Shown here: positions 25,338-36,798 of the stretch, in pieces
Layout: every line of letters begins with the position of its first letter
Numbering within the stretch: position 1 is the first letter of the stretch
DNA from: Planctomycetota bacterium
Lineage (GTDB): Bacteria; Planctomycetota; UBA1135; UBA2386
Direction of reading: 5' to 3'
DNA: 64,000 nt
NCBI GenBank assembly: GCA_020638735.1
Contig: JACKHZ010000008.1
Span: forward strand, 930,001-994,000
Made by a program: the position numbers and the translations under genes
Notes under the pieces: model-generated
Told to the model about the DNA's origin: nothing
Databases searched by the model: none
What the model saw: the letters and a program-made list of their open reading frames with translations, nothing else

Positions 25338-26839
25338 GCGAAGCGCGCGCGCAGACGATCGTCTGGCAGGGCTGGCCGCACGCGCCGGCGCCGCTCGGCG
25401 CGATCCTCGCGGCGCGGCGCCTGGGGCCGACGCGGGTCGTCGATGAGGCCGGTCGCGAGCGGCCGTTTGGGGCGGTCACGTGGCTGCGTGAAGCGGCGCG
25501 CGCGCTGTGGCAACGGGTCCTCGCGATCGACCTGAAGTTCACGATGGCGATGTTCGCACGCCGCCCGGCACCGACCTCGGCCGAACGACTGCACAGCGGC
25601 GACGGCCCGGTGGTGCTGGTGCTGCCGGTGCTGCCGGACCTGTCGCACACGTTCGTCTACCGCGAGGTGCTGGCGATGCTCGCCGCGCGACCCGACTGGC
25701 ACGTCGTGGTGCTGCAGCGCAACGACCTCGCGCCGCGCCACCCGGAGGCCGAACAGCTGCTGGCGCGCGCCGAGTTCCTGCCGCGCCGTGGCGTCACCGC
25801 GAGCTGGTGGCTGTGGACCAGGTCGATGTGGACCGACGCCCGGGCGCGCCGCCTCGCCGGGCTCTATCGCGCCCAGCCCGACCTGGCATCGCGCGCGCTG
25901 TTCGACAAGCTGGCGCTGCGCGACCCGCGCCATCCCGGCAACGCCTTCGCGCTGGCCGCGATGCTGCGCCGGCGCCGACCGCGCCACTTGCACGTCTACG
26001 CGTCCACGTGGCCGGCCAACGTGGCGATGGGCGCGGCGCAGCTGCTCGACGTGCCGTTCTCGATCTCGTCGTACGTCGACTTCGAATTCCCCTACTCGCA
26101 CCGCATGCTGGCCGAGAAGGTGGCGCGCGCGACGTTCTTCCGCGTCGTCACGCGCTACTGCCGGGAACGCTTGCGCGCGCTGCTGCCCGAGACGCCGGCG
26201 GCGCGGGTGCCGGTCGTCTACCTCGGCATCGACCTCGACGACTGGCAGCAGCGCGCGACGCCGTCCGGTGACGGCGAGATCGTCAGCGCGGCGCGGCTGG
26301 TGCCGAAGAAGGGACTACACCTGCTGCCAGAAGCGCTCGCGGCGCTGCGGCGGCGCGGCGTCTCGTTCCGCTGGCGGGTGCTCGGCGACGGCCCCGAGCG
26401 GGCGCGCCTCGAGCAGCTGTGCGAGCGGCACGGCGTCGCCGACCTGGTCGAATTCCGCGGCGCGGTCGCCAGCGACGCGGTGCGCGCGGCGCTGCTCTCG
26501 GCCGACCTCGCGGTGCTGCCGTGCGTGATCGCGCACGACGGCGAACGCGACGGCATCCCGATCTTCTTCGTCGAGGCGATGGCGCTCGGCGTGCCGGTGG
26601 TGACGACGCCGATCTCCGGCATCCCGGAGCTCGTGCGCGACGGCGACACCGGCTTCCTGTGCGCGCCCGACGACCCTACGGCGCTGGCCGACAGGCTCGG
26701 GGAGGCGCTCGGCGATCCGAGGCGCGCGCGCGACGTCGGCGAACGCGGCCGCGACGAGGTGCGTCGCAAGCTCGACGTGCACGTCGCCGCCCACGAGCTG
26801 ATCGCGGCGATCGAACGCGGCCCCGAGGGCATGGCATGA
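25334..26839 (+). CDS. GT4-type glycosyltransferase
   Basis: 501 residues from GTG 25334, overlapping the previous stop (GTGA). The first 90 residues are a variable extension; the GT-B core begins at VVLVLPVLPDLSHTFVYREV. The C-terminal half shows IVSAARLVPKKGLHLLPEAL and an acidic catalytic region DGIPIFFVEAMALGVPVV. The SHTFVY start and the overall layout resemble the last 430 residues of the giant protein at 36799, so the two are probably related. It lies in a coupled three-gene run. Likely adds a sugar in exopolysaccharide or lipid-linked glycan assembly; donor unknown. Confidence 0.92.
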   Translation: MSEARAQTIVWQGWPHAPAPLGAILAARRLGPTRVVDEAGRERPFGAVTWLREAARALWQRVLAIDLKFTMAMFARRPAPTSAERLHSGDGPVVLVLPVLPDLSHTFVYREVLAMLAARPDWHVVVLQRNDLAPRHPEAEQLLARAEFLPRRGVTASWWLWTRSMWTDARARRLAGLYRAQPDLASRALFDKLALRDPRHPGNAFALAAMLRRRRPRHLHVYASTWPANVAMGAAQLLDVPFSISSYVDFEFPYSHRMLAEKVARATFFRVVTRYCRERLRALLPETPAARVPVVYLGIDLDDWQQRATPSGDGEIVSAARLVPKKGLHLLPEALAALRRRGVSFRWRVLGDGPERARLEQLCERHGVADLVEFRGAVASDAVRAALLSADLAVLPCVIAHDGERDGIPIFFVEAMALGVPVVTTPISGIPELVRDGDTGFLCAPDDPTALADRLGEALGDPRRARDVGERGRDEVRRKLDVHVAAHELIAAIERGPEGMA

Positions 26840-27969
26840 ACGCCCCCGGCCGCGCGCTGCTGACGCTGCTGCTGCCGGTCGTCGCGCTGTTGGCGATCGC
26901 GTTCGCGCTTTCGCTGGTGCTGCTCGACCTGCTGGTGACGCCGCTGGTGTTGCTGCTGCGGCGGCCGCCGCGCGACGAACGACCGCGCACGCGCGACGCG
27001 TCGATCGTCGTGCTCAACTGGAACGGCATCGACTTCCTGCGCCAGCTGATGCCGTCGCTGCGCGTCGCCGTCGAGCGCTGCCCCGGCGACCACGAAGTGA
27101 TCGTCGTCGACAACGGCAGCACCGACGACTCGACCGCCTGGCTCTCCCGCGAGCATCCGTGGGCGAAGCTGGTGCCGCTGCCGCAGAACCTGCACTTCAT
27201 CCGCGGCAACGCCGCCGGCGCGAAGGCCGCGACGCGCGACCTGATCGTCTACCTCAACAACGACATGCGCGTCGAGCCCGACTGGCTCGTCGAGCTGCTG
27301 CGACCGTTCGCCGACGACGCGCGCGGCGACCTGTTCGCGACCACGTCGCGCATCGAGATGCAGGGCGAGCGCAAGGAGACCGGCCTCTCGCGTTGCTTCG
27401 TCAAGAAGGGCGAGCTGCGCTTCGTGCAGCCGCCCGGCAGCGACGCCGACGACGGCGCGCCGGTGCTGTGGGCCGGCGGCGGATGCAGCGCGTTCGACCG
27501 CCAGAAGCACGACGCGATCGGCGGCTTCGAACGGCTCTACGTGCCGTGCTACGTCGAGGACGTGAGCCTGTCGTACCAGGCGTGGCGGCGCGGCTGGCGC
27601 GCGATCTACTGCCACCGCAGCGTCGTGCACCACGCGCACCGCGGGTCGTCGTCCAGGGTGTTCGCCCGCGCCGCGCTGGAGCGGCTGGACTGGCGCAACC
27701 GCGAGCTGTTCTTCGTGCGCAGCGTCACCGCCCCACGGCTGGTGCTCGCGCACGGATTCTGGCTGTGCTGGAACCTGCCGAAGCGGGCGCGTCAGCTCGG
27801 GTTGACGATCGCCGACGGCGTGCTCGCGATCCTCGGCACGCTGCCCCGCCTGCCCGCCGCGGTGTGGCAGCGGCAGGCGTCACGGCGCTGCTACCGACGG
27901 ACGGACGCGAGCACGCTGCGCGCCGCGGCGGCCAGGGCCCCCTCGAGAGGATTCTCTCTCGGTCTCTGA
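26836..27969 (+). CDS. Membrane-anchored GT2 family glycosyltransferase
   Basis: 377 residues, ATG overlapping the previous stop. A long hydrophobic region at residues about 8-45 anchors it. The GT-A core follows: SIVVLNWNGIDFLRQLMPSL, IVVDNGSTDDSTA, the DxD-like YLNNDMRVEPDWL, then GGFERLYVPCYVEDVSLSYQ as the acceptor-side acidic motif. This is the WcaA/rhamnosyltransferase-like layout. The C-terminus has another hydrophobic stretch near residues 300-345. It ends the first glycosyltransferase operon; 122 bases separate it from the histidine kinase. Confidence 0.92.
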   Translation: MNAPGRALLTLLLPVVALLAIAFALSLVLLDLLVTPLVLLLRRPPRDERPRTRDASIVVLNWNGIDFLRQLMPSLRVAVERCPGDHEVIVVDNGSTDDSTAWLSREHPWAKLVPLPQNLHFIRGNAAGAKAATRDLIVYLNNDMRVEPDWLVELLRPFADDARGDLFATTSRIEMQGERKETGLSRCFVKKGELRFVQPPGSDADDGAPVLWAGGGCSAFDRQKHDAIGGFERLYVPCYVEDVSLSYQAWRRGWRAIYCHRSVVHHAHRGSSSRVFARAALERLDWRNRELFFVRSVTAPRLVLAHGFWLCWNLPKRARQLGLTIADGVLAILGTLPRLPAAVWQRQASRRCYRRTDASTLRAAAARAPSRGFSLGL

Positions 27970-28028
27970 GGAGCCGGTATTCGGCGAGGGTCGGCCACTG
28001 CGGCGGTGTTTCGTGGAGTTGCAGACGC

Positions 28029-28034
28029 TAGGCT
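28029..28034 (+). promoter_or_regulatory. -10-like TAGGCT before the hybrid histidine kinase
   Basis: TAGGCT lies 57 bases before the GTG start of the kinase, leaving room for a leader with GGAAGG just upstream of the start. No clear -35. Confidence 0.35.
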
Positions 28035-28091
28035 GCGCCGACGGCCGGGCGAACCAGGAGACCGGCGCGGCCGCTGGAAGGCCACGAGCAC

Positions 28092-30596
<2,505 letters not shown>

Positions 30597-30608
30597 TTGC
30601 CCGCCCGG

Positions 30609-30626
30609 CGCGACGCTCAGGTCGCG
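30609..30626. terminator. Hairpin at a convergent junction
   Basis: CGCGAC and GTCGCG pair around GCTCAG, which contains the stop of the minus-strand glycosyltransferase, 12 bases after the kinase stop. No T tract. Confidence 0.35.
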
Positions 30627-31801
30627 ATCGCGCCGAGCAGTCCGCGCAGGCGCGCGATCGCCGCGGCGTGCGAGAAGCTCTGCTCGACGAGGCGGCGGCT
30701 GCTCTGCCGCATCACCGCCGCGCGGTCGCCGACGAGCAGCCCTCGCAGCGCGGCGACGCCCTGCTCGGGCGTCTCGAAGCGCGCGACGTGCGCGTCGTCG
30801 GCCGGCAGCCCTTCGGCGCCGACCGCCGTGCTCAGCACCGGCACGCCGAGCGCCCACGCCTCGAGGATCTTGATGCGGGTGCCGCCGCCGCTGCGGATCG
30901 GCAGGTAGACGGCGTGGGTGTCGCGGTAGTGCGGCACCAGGTCGTCGACCGGCCCCACCACCTCGACGCCGGGCACGCCGCGGAAGCGCGCACCGTGACC
31001 GTCGGGGTCCTTGCCGACCAGCCGCACGGTCGACGCCGGGAACGCCGCGCGCAGCGCCGGCACGTGCCGTTCGCACAGCTCGGTGACCGCCTCGAGGTTG
31101 GGCGGGTAGTCGAGCGAGCCGACGAACAGCAGCCGCGGCGCTGCAGCGGGATCGGCGAGCGGCAGCAGCGGCAGCGCGTCGAGGTCGACGGAGTTCGGCA
31201 CGACCTCGACGCGGGCGCACGGCGCCAGCGCGAGGGCCAGATCGCGATCGTGCTCGGACACCGTGATCGTCAGGCGGGCGTCCAGCACCGCCTGACGCTC
31301 CAGGTTGCGCAGACCGCGCGCCTCCATGCGCCGCGTCACGCGCTCGGCAAGGCCGCGCCGGGCGTGGTCCTCGCGCGCGAACATCCCGTTCTCGAGGTTG
31401 TGCAGGAACACGACGTCGGCCGCGCCGTCCAGCACCGGCAGCGACCAGCTGCTGTCGGCGACCCGCAGGTCGTGGTCCGCGCCGCAACGCTCGACCATCG
31501 TCTGCGCGGCGGCGAGGTCCCAACGGCGCGCGGCGAGCTCCGAGGTGCCCGAGAGCCAGCAGTCGAGCTTGCGCAGCAGGCTCGCACGCGGCGCTGTGGC
31601 CGCGGGCAGCGCGAGCACGGCGATGCCCGCCTTGGTGGCCAGCGCGGCGAGCGCGGCGCGCGCCGCTTCGTCGGCGACCGCTGCTGCCAGCGTGACCTCG
31701 TGGTCCTGTCGCAGCGCGTCGAGCAGCACCCGCGACCGGATCGCGCCGCCGTGGCGGGCGGGGAACGGCACGTACGGGGCGACGACGAGGACCTTGGCCA
31801 T
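30617..31801 (-). CDS. GT4-type glycosyltransferase
   Basis: 394 residues from ATG 31801; longer in-frame extensions run into the divergent small gene and lack the expected start. The core begins MAKVLVVAPYVPFPARHGGA, a common GT-B opening. The C-terminal half has LLFVGSLDYPPNLEAV, then LPIRSGGGTRIKILEAWALG, the pattern of GT4 proteins in which GGGTR replaces the E-x7-E opening. No membrane segment. It is convergent with the kinase and divergent (36 bases) from the coiled-coil gene. Sugar specificity unknown. Confidence 0.9.
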   Translation of the reverse strand: MAKVLVVAPYVPFPARHGGAIRSRVLLDALRQDHEVTLAAAVADEAARAALAALATKAGIAVLALPAATAPRASLLRKLDCWLSGTSELAARRWDLAAAQTMVERCGADHDLRVADSSWSLPVLDGAADVVFLHNLENGMFAREDHARRGLAERVTRRMEARGLRNLERQAVLDARLTITVSEHDRDLALALAPCARVEVVPNSVDLDALPLLPLADPAAAPRLLFVGSLDYPPNLEAVTELCERHVPALRAAFPASTVRLVGKDPDGHGARFRGVPGVEVVGPVDDLVPHYRDTHAVYLPIRSGGGTRIKILEAWALGVPVLSTAVGAEGLPADDAHVARFETPEQGVAALRGLLVGDRAAVMRQSSRRLVEQSFSHAAAIARLRGLLGAIAT

Positions 31802-31824
31802 GCGGAGGCTGGGGCGCCGCACGG

Positions 31825-31830
31825 TATGCT
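31825..31830 (+). promoter_or_regulatory. -10-like TATGCT before the small coiled-coil gene
   Basis: TATGCT ends seven bases before a GTG. It contains an ATG that would otherwise be chosen as the start, so if this is the -10 box the gene starts at GTG 31838. Confidence 0.45.
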
Positions 31831-31837
31831 CGCCCGC

Positions 31838-32068
31838 GTGCCGACGCCACCTTCCGACCCCGCTCCCGACGCTGCGTTCGCCGAAGAGCTGCGCCAGCTG
31901 CGCCGCAGCCTCGACGTGCTGGTCGCCGAGAACGCGAGCCTGCGGCAGCGCCTCGAGCTCAGCGAGAGCGCGCGCCACGACCTGGTCGCGCAGGCCGAGC
32001 ACCTGATCCACATGCTCGACGTCTCGCGCAAGGAGCTGCGCGAGGCGAAGGGCGGCGCCAAGGGCTGA
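31838..32068 (+). CDS. Small coiled-coil protein
   Basis: 76 residues from GTG 31838, or 80 from ATG 31826, which lies inside the -10-like hexamer. After a Pro/Asp-rich start the sequence is one long amphipathic helix with heptad leucines (ELRQLRRSLDVLVAENASLR, then LVAQAEHLIHMLDVSR). It lies between two glycosyltransferase genes on the other strand, with 15 bases to the convergent stop. No function is known to me; it may oligomerise or tether glycosyltransferases. Whether it is expressed is less certain than for the larger genes. Confidence 0.6.
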   Translation: MPTPPSDPAPDAAFAEELRQLRRSLDVLVAENASLRQRLELSESARHDLVAQAEHLIHMLDVSRKELREAKGGAKG

Positions 32069-32089
32069 GCCCGGCGGCGGCGCTCAGCC
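32063..32089. terminator. Hairpin spanning two convergent stops
   Basis: GGCTGAG and CTCAGCC are perfect inverted arms around a 13-base loop; each arm contains the stop codon of one of the converging genes. No T tract. Confidence 0.4.
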
Positions 32090-33052
32090 GATGCCGCGCT
32101 CGAGCCGCTTGCCGAGCAGGCGCAAGAACATGCCTTCCGGTCCCGGCAGGTCGGCGCCGGCCTTGGCGCCGACGAACTGACCCCAGCACTGCCACTTGAC
32201 GTAGTCGGTGGTCCACTTCAGCGCCTTCACCTCCTCGTCCACCGGTAGGCCGAGGCTCCTGACGTAGTCGCAGTGCTCCTTGGTCGCATGCACGATCGCG
32301 CCGTCGAGCGCCTCCCTGGTCGGGATGCCCACCAGGCCGAACAGGCGATGCAGGTTGCGGTGGTCGCAGAAGGTGCGCTTGCCCTCGGCCCACGCCGTGC
32401 GGTCGTGGCTGTGCATGACGATCGCCGAACCCTGGTGCGCGATCGCCAGCCCCGCCTCGATCACGCGCTTGCCGAACCAGATGTCCTCGCCGAAGCGCCG
32501 CGGCCCGAGCGGGAAGCGCTGCCATACCGAACGACGCATCGCCGACGCGACGTTGTCGAACGCGCAGGTGAACAGCTGCTCGAACGGCGGCAGGTCGCGC
32601 AGCTGCTTGCCCTCGGGCAGCGCCTTCTTGGTCACGCCGTCGCCCCAGCCCGGCCAGCCGAGGATGCGGCGCTTCATGATCGGCTGGCACTTCTCACGCG
32701 GGATCTGCCGCGACCAGACGCCGGCGATCTGCGGGTCGGCGAACGGCGCGACCATCTTGCCGAGCCAGTCGGCGCCCTGCGGCGTCGCGTCCTGCACCAA
32801 CAGCACGACGATGTCGCCGGTCGTCAGCGCGATGCCGCGGTCGCGCGTTCGACCGTGGTCGAACTCGCGCTTGTCGATCGAAGCGACCCGGAAGCCGGCG
32901 CGCTGCAGCCGCTCGACGGTGCCGTCGGTCGAGCCGCTGTCGATGGCGATCAGCTCGTCGAAGCCCGGATCGCGCTGCGCCAGCACGCCGGCCAGCACGT
33001 CGTCGAGCAGCGGGCCGGCGTTGAGGGTGGGGATGACGAGGGAGATGCGCAT
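32084..33052 (-). CDS. GT2 family glycosyltransferase, rhamnosyltransferase-like
   Basis: 322 residues from ATG 33052. A GT-A fold opens with MRISLVIPTLNAGPLLDDVL, then AIDSGSTDGTVE, VVLLVQDATPQGADWL (DxT in place of DxD, as in WbbL/RfbF-like rhamnosyltransferases) and FGEDIWFGKRVIEAG, the acceptor-side E-D motif. The C-terminal 80 residues are helical. It is 35 bases upstream of the start side of the convergent small gene and lies downstream of the sorbosone-dehydrogenase lipoprotein gene on the same strand (35-base gap), so they may be co-transcribed. Sugar donor not provable from sequence; no dTDP-rhamnose genes are in the window. Confidence 0.92.
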   Translation of the reverse strand: MRISLVIPTLNAGPLLDDVLAGVLAQRDPGFDELIAIDSGSTDGTVERLQRAGFRVASIDKREFDHGRTRDRGIALTTGDIVVLLVQDATPQGADWLGKMVAPFADPQIAGVWSRQIPREKCQPIMKRRILGWPGWGDGVTKKALPEGKQLRDLPPFEQLFTCAFDNVASAMRRSVWQRFPLGPRRFGEDIWFGKRVIEAGLAIAHQGSAIVMHSHDRTAWAEGKRTFCDHRNLHRLFGLVGIPTREALDGAIVHATKEHCDYVRSLGLPVDEEVKALKWTTDYVKWQCWGQFVGAKAGADLPGPEGMFLRLLGKRLERGIG

Positions 33053-33087
33053 GAGGTCGGTCGTCGGTGATACGAGCCGCGCGCGCT

Positions 33088-35604
33088 TCAGCGCACGCCG
33101 TCGGGGAGCGAGCCGGTCAATGAGCCGAGGAACGTGGCGATCGATGCCGCCTGCTCGTCCGTGAGCTCCCGCGCAAGCTGCACCTTGGCCATGTTCCTGA
33201 CCGCGTCGGCCAGCGTCTTCATGCTGCCGTCGTGGTACCAGGGCCCCGTCTCCGCGACGTTGTAGAGCACCGGCACCTTGAAGAAGTACTCCTGTCCCGG
33301 TGTCTTGTCGATCAGACCACGCCCCAGATCCGGCCCCTGCCAGGCTTGCACCAGGCCCAGCTTCTGCGGCATGCCGCCGCCGAGCCCGCGGTACATGTGG
33401 CAAGTCACACAGCCGGCGCTGAGGAACTCACCGAGCCCGATCCGTTCGGCGTCACTCAGTGCACCGTCGTCGCCGTCGAGGTAGCGGTCCCAACGCGAAG
33501 TCGTCACCAGACCACGCAGGTAGGAGCCGATGGCCAGGCCGATGTCCGCCGCCGTCGGAGCGCCTGCACCCTCAAATGCCGCGCGAACTGCGGGATCTTC
33601 GGCGACTCGCGCCACCGCAGCCTCGGCCGACGCGTTGCCCATGTGGCTGGCCAGTGACGCGAGCACGGCCTGCTCGACGGTGGCAACGCGATAGTCCCAG
33701 AACATCGCGAACTGCTGCTCGGCACCGAACACCGACAGGGTGTTGCGCGATGGCGCCCCCGCTCCCTCCGCCCCCCGCCCGTCCTGACCGAACGACGCCA
33801 GCGGGTGACACGTCGCACACGACCGCGCGCCGTCGCCCGACAACCGGGTGTCGGCGAACAGGGCCATGCCCAGTTCTCGCTGCGCATCCGTCGATGCCGG
33901 CGCCGCTGGGCCACGGAAGCGGTCCCCGAACATGCTCCGGACCACGGCAGCATCCGGCTTCGACGCCTGGACCGGAGCAGACGTGACCGAGTCGCCTGCG
34001 CCGCGCACCAGCTTCAACACCTCGCCCGTGTGGGACGCGAAGTAGAGCTCTCCGTCGGGCCCCTTGGCGATCGCCGGCAACAACAGCGGCCAGCGCGTCA
34101 CCTTCTCGCACTGCTCGATCGACAACGTGGCGCCGGTGTCGGGCAGTTCGAAGGCCCAGATCTGGCCGCTGAGGTAGTCACAGAAAACGAACTTGCCGAC
34201 CAGTTCGGGCAGAGCGGTGCCCTCGTAGACGTTGCCGGCGATCACCGACATGCCGTAGTCACGCGAATAGGGCACCAACGGCGGCTGCAGCGGCACGTCC
34301 AGTGTCCACTTGTTGCGCTCGAACGAGCCCTCGTAGTAGGGCCACCCGTGGTGGCTGCCCTTGACCACGAAGGTCAGCTCCTCGTTGACATCCTCGCCGA
34401 TGTCGCTGGCGATCAACCGACCATCCGGCACGAACGCGATCCGCCACGGATTGCGGAACCCCCAGCCCCACGTCTCCGGCGGGAACGACGCGTCGCCGAC
34501 GAACGGGTTGTCGGCCGGCACCGCATACTGCTTGCCTTCGTCGCGGCGATCGACGTCGATGCGCAGCACCTTGCCGCGCATCGAGCCCGCCGGCGAGCGC
34601 CCGTTCGTCCACTCGCCGTCCTCGCCATCACCGATGGCGATGTACAGGTAGCCGTCGGGGCCGAACATCAGACAACCGCCGTTGTGGTTGTCCTTGACCT
34701 GCCTCACCGACAGGAGGCGCCGCTCGGAGCCGAGTCCCATCCGCGCCGGCGCCTGAGACATGTCCATCACCCACTCCCCGAGCACCTGGGCGCGCTCGCC
34801 GGCGGCGTCGCGCCAGTTGTAGTGCATGTAGACCTTGTGGTTCTGGGCGAAGCCCGGGTGCAGCGCCATGCCGATCAGCCCGGACTCGCCGCCGACGAAC
34901 AAGCCTCCGCTGCCGTCACCAGCACGCGGCAAGCGCAGCGCTCCGCCGTGCTTGCCGTCACGGCGCGAGAACCACTGGATGTAGCCCTCCTTGCTGCTGA
35001 TGAACATGTAGTCACCGTCAGCGGTGAAACAGATGTTCGTGGTGGTGCTGCTACGACCGGTTATCGGCTCCAGCGCATAGCGACCAGACACGGCGCCGGC
35101 GAACTCGTTGGTCACCAACGCCATCGTCATCGGACCGAACTGCTGCCGGAAACCGACGCCCTGCTGCTCCAAGAAGCCCTCGCGCAGGGTCTTATCCAGG
35201 GCCTCGTTGGTGTGATCGTAGATCAGCCAGACCCGCCCCGAACGACGCGCCATCGGGATCAGCTGATTGAGGTAGTACTGGTAGTTGGGCCACTGCGGAC
35301 GTTTGAAGTCGATGCCCTGCGCCTTCAGGCCGCGGATCACGCTCGCGATCGCGGTGTCGGCGTCGTCCTTGTCGTCACTCGCGACGTAGACGGGATCGCC
35401 CTCCGCCATCCTGCTCAACAACACGGGCATCAGGTCGGCCGGACCGGCGGGCGCGGGCGTCGGGTCCTGGACCTCGGGCTCCGCTCGGGCCGCCCGGGGG
35501 GCGTCCTTCTCCTGCTCGTTCTGCCCCGTCGCGCCCGAGCCCCCACACGCCCCCCACAAGACGACGGACAGGACGAGGAACGAGAGCTTGTGTGACACCA
35601 GCAT
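33088..35604 (-). CDS. Sorbosone-dehydrogenase-like propeller fused to di-heme cytochrome c peroxidase-like domain, lipoprotein
   Basis: 838 residues from ATG 35604, which gives a normal lipoprotein signal ending WGAC; ATG 35649 would add 15 residues. Residues about 45-190 form an unassigned alpha/beta domain. About 195-560 form a PQQ-type glucose/sorbosone dehydrogenase beta-propeller (GGLFVGGESGLIGMALHPGF, MFGPDGYLYIAIGDG, WGWGFRNPWRIAF). The last 270 residues carry two heme c sites, SCATCHPL and GCVTCHMY, with MauG/CcpA-like surroundings (LSVFGAEQQFAMFWDYR, GGGMPQKLG, GPWYHDGSMKTL). Likely oxidises a sugar or alcohol group in the periplasm and hands electrons to its own hemes. It is paralogous over its full length to the gene at 45474. 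Confidence 0.88.
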   Translation of the reverse strand: MLVSHKLSFLVLSVVLWGACGGSGATGQNEQEKDAPRAARAEPEVQDPTPAPAGPADLMPVLLSRMAEGDPVYVASDDKDDADTAIASVIRGLKAQGIDFKRPQWPNYQYYLNQLIPMARRSGRVWLIYDHTNEALDKTLREGFLEQQGVGFRQQFGPMTMALVTNEFAGAVSGRYALEPITGRSSTTTNICFTADGDYMFISSKEGYIQWFSRRDGKHGGALRLPRAGDGSGGLFVGGESGLIGMALHPGFAQNHKVYMHYNWRDAAGERAQVLGEWVMDMSQAPARMGLGSERRLLSVRQVKDNHNGGCLMFGPDGYLYIAIGDGEDGEWTNGRSPAGSMRGKVLRIDVDRRDEGKQYAVPADNPFVGDASFPPETWGWGFRNPWRIAFVPDGRLIASDIGEDVNEELTFVVKGSHHGWPYYEGSFERNKWTLDVPLQPPLVPYSRDYGMSVIAGNVYEGTALPELVGKFVFCDYLSGQIWAFELPDTGATLSIEQCEKVTRWPLLLPAIAKGPDGELYFASHTGEVLKLVRGAGDSVTSAPVQASKPDAAVVRSMFGDRFRGPAAPASTDAQRELGMALFADTRLSGDGARSCATCHPLASFGQDGRGAEGAGAPSRNTLSVFGAEQQFAMFWDYRVATVEQAVLASLASHMGNASAEAAVARVAEDPAVRAAFEGAGAPTAADIGLAIGSYLRGLVTTSRWDRYLDGDDGALSDAERIGLGEFLSAGCVTCHMYRGLGGGMPQKLGLVQAWQGPDLGRGLIDKTPGQEYFFKVPVLYNVAETGPWYHDGSMKTLADAVRNMAKVQLARELTDEQAASIATFLGSLTGSLPDGVR

Positions 35605-35674
35605 CAGGGCGGGAAGTAGAAGCGATGCGCTCGGGAGCCGCGAGTCCATTCGGGCAACGGCACCCCACCTAGCC

Positions 35675-35686
35675 CTTGTCGACAAG
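35675..35686. promoter_or_regulatory. 12-bp perfect palindrome upstream of the lipoprotein gene
   Basis: CTTGTCGACAAG lies in the 210-base region between the divergent lipoprotein and sulfotransferase genes. It may be an operator; a chance palindrome is possible. Confidence 0.25.
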
Positions 35687-35814
35687 AACGTCGCCGGCAG
35701 GAGAGCGGAGTCCGGACCCGATCCAAGAATCACACTGCCGCTCCCCGTGGCCCCCGGCATCGGCAGTTGCAACCCCGCCCAGGACCCTCTATTCCCATCG
35801 TCGAGCGTGTCCGC

Positions 35815-36783
35815 ATGACGAGAAAGTCCACATGGCTCAAGTGGGTCACGCGCGGCCTCCGAAAGCGCCTGAGGACAGCCCGCTCCGGCCAGGCAAGGTC
35901 CGACACCATGACTAGTTCCGACCCCCGCGACGGCTCCCACCATCAGGTCGAGGGCGTCACCTACTTTGCGCTCGTCGGCAGCCAGCGCTGCGGCACCAAC
36001 TTCCTGCGCGAGTTGATGAACACCAACCCGCAGACGGTGGTGCACGGCGAGATCCTGATGCCGTACCCGCTGCCGAACTGCTGGCACAACTACGTGCGCA
36101 CGATGGTCAACCGGGCGATGCCGCCGGTCTACGCCAAGGACGCCATCGACCTCGTCGACGACTACCTCGTCTACCTTCGCGAGGACGTCAAGCGCGGCTA
36201 CCCGGGCAAGCTCGGCGTGCTCAGCGCCGTGGGCCTGGACATCAAGTACAACCAGCTTCGCTTCATCGCACCGCTGATCCGCGATCTCGAACAGAAGCCG
36301 TTCCTCGTCGACTACTTCTGGCGCCGCAACCTGCCGATCGTGCACCTGATCCGGCGCAACACGATCCACCAGGCGTTGTCGCTGGCGATCGCCGCGGCGC
36401 GCAATGTCTACCACAACTACGGCGGCAAGAAGTTCAGCGGCAAGGTGACACTCGACCCTGACGAACTGATCCGCCACGCACAGTGGGTCGCGCGCGAAGT
36501 CGAGGTGTTCCGCAAGCTCGCCGGCGGGCTCAACTACCTCGAAGTCTTCTACGAGGACGTCGCCGACGACTGCGCCGGCGCCGACGAGGCCGGCCGGATC
36601 GCGCCCGATGGCAAGATCATGGGCAGGATCGCATCGTTCCTGTCGGTGCCCAACGAGTTCCATGCGCCGGCGACGATCTCCAAGGTGATCAACCGCCCGT
36701 ACTCGGAGATCCTCGAGAACCACGCCGATGTCGTCGCTGCGATTCGCAAGTCGGAGTTCAAGAAGCTTGCCGACACCGTCTGA
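35815..36783 (+). CDS. PAPS-dependent sulfotransferase
   Basis: 322 residues from ATG 35815; a second Met about 31 residues in could also serve, and the first 45 residues are basic and poorly structured. The 5'-phosphosulfate loop is GSQRCGTNFLRELMNTNP at residue 55, and the 3'-phosphate site is IVHLIRRNTIHQALSLAIA near residue 178, with the Arg and Ser expected for PAPS binding. These define the sulfotransferase fold that moves sulfate from PAPS to a hydroxyl or amine of a glycan or lipid. It is followed 15 bases later by the giant glycosyltransferase, so sulfation and glycan assembly are probably coupled. Exact acceptor unknown. Confidence 0.9.
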   Translation: MTRKSTWLKWVTRGLRKRLRTARSGQARSDTMTSSDPRDGSHHQVEGVTYFALVGSQRCGTNFLRELMNTNPQTVVHGEILMPYPLPNCWHNYVRTMVNRAMPPVYAKDAIDLVDDYLVYLREDVKRGYPGKLGVLSAVGLDIKYNQLRFIAPLIRDLEQKPFLVDYFWRRNLPIVHLIRRNTIHQALSLAIAAARNVYHNYGGKKFSGKVTLDPDELIRHAQWVAREVEVFRKLAGGLNYLEVFYEDVADDCAGADEAGRIAPDGKIMGRIASFLSVPNEFHAPATISKVINRPYSEILENHADVVAAIRKSEFKKLADTV

Positions 36784-36798
36784 CGCCGACGCCGCACC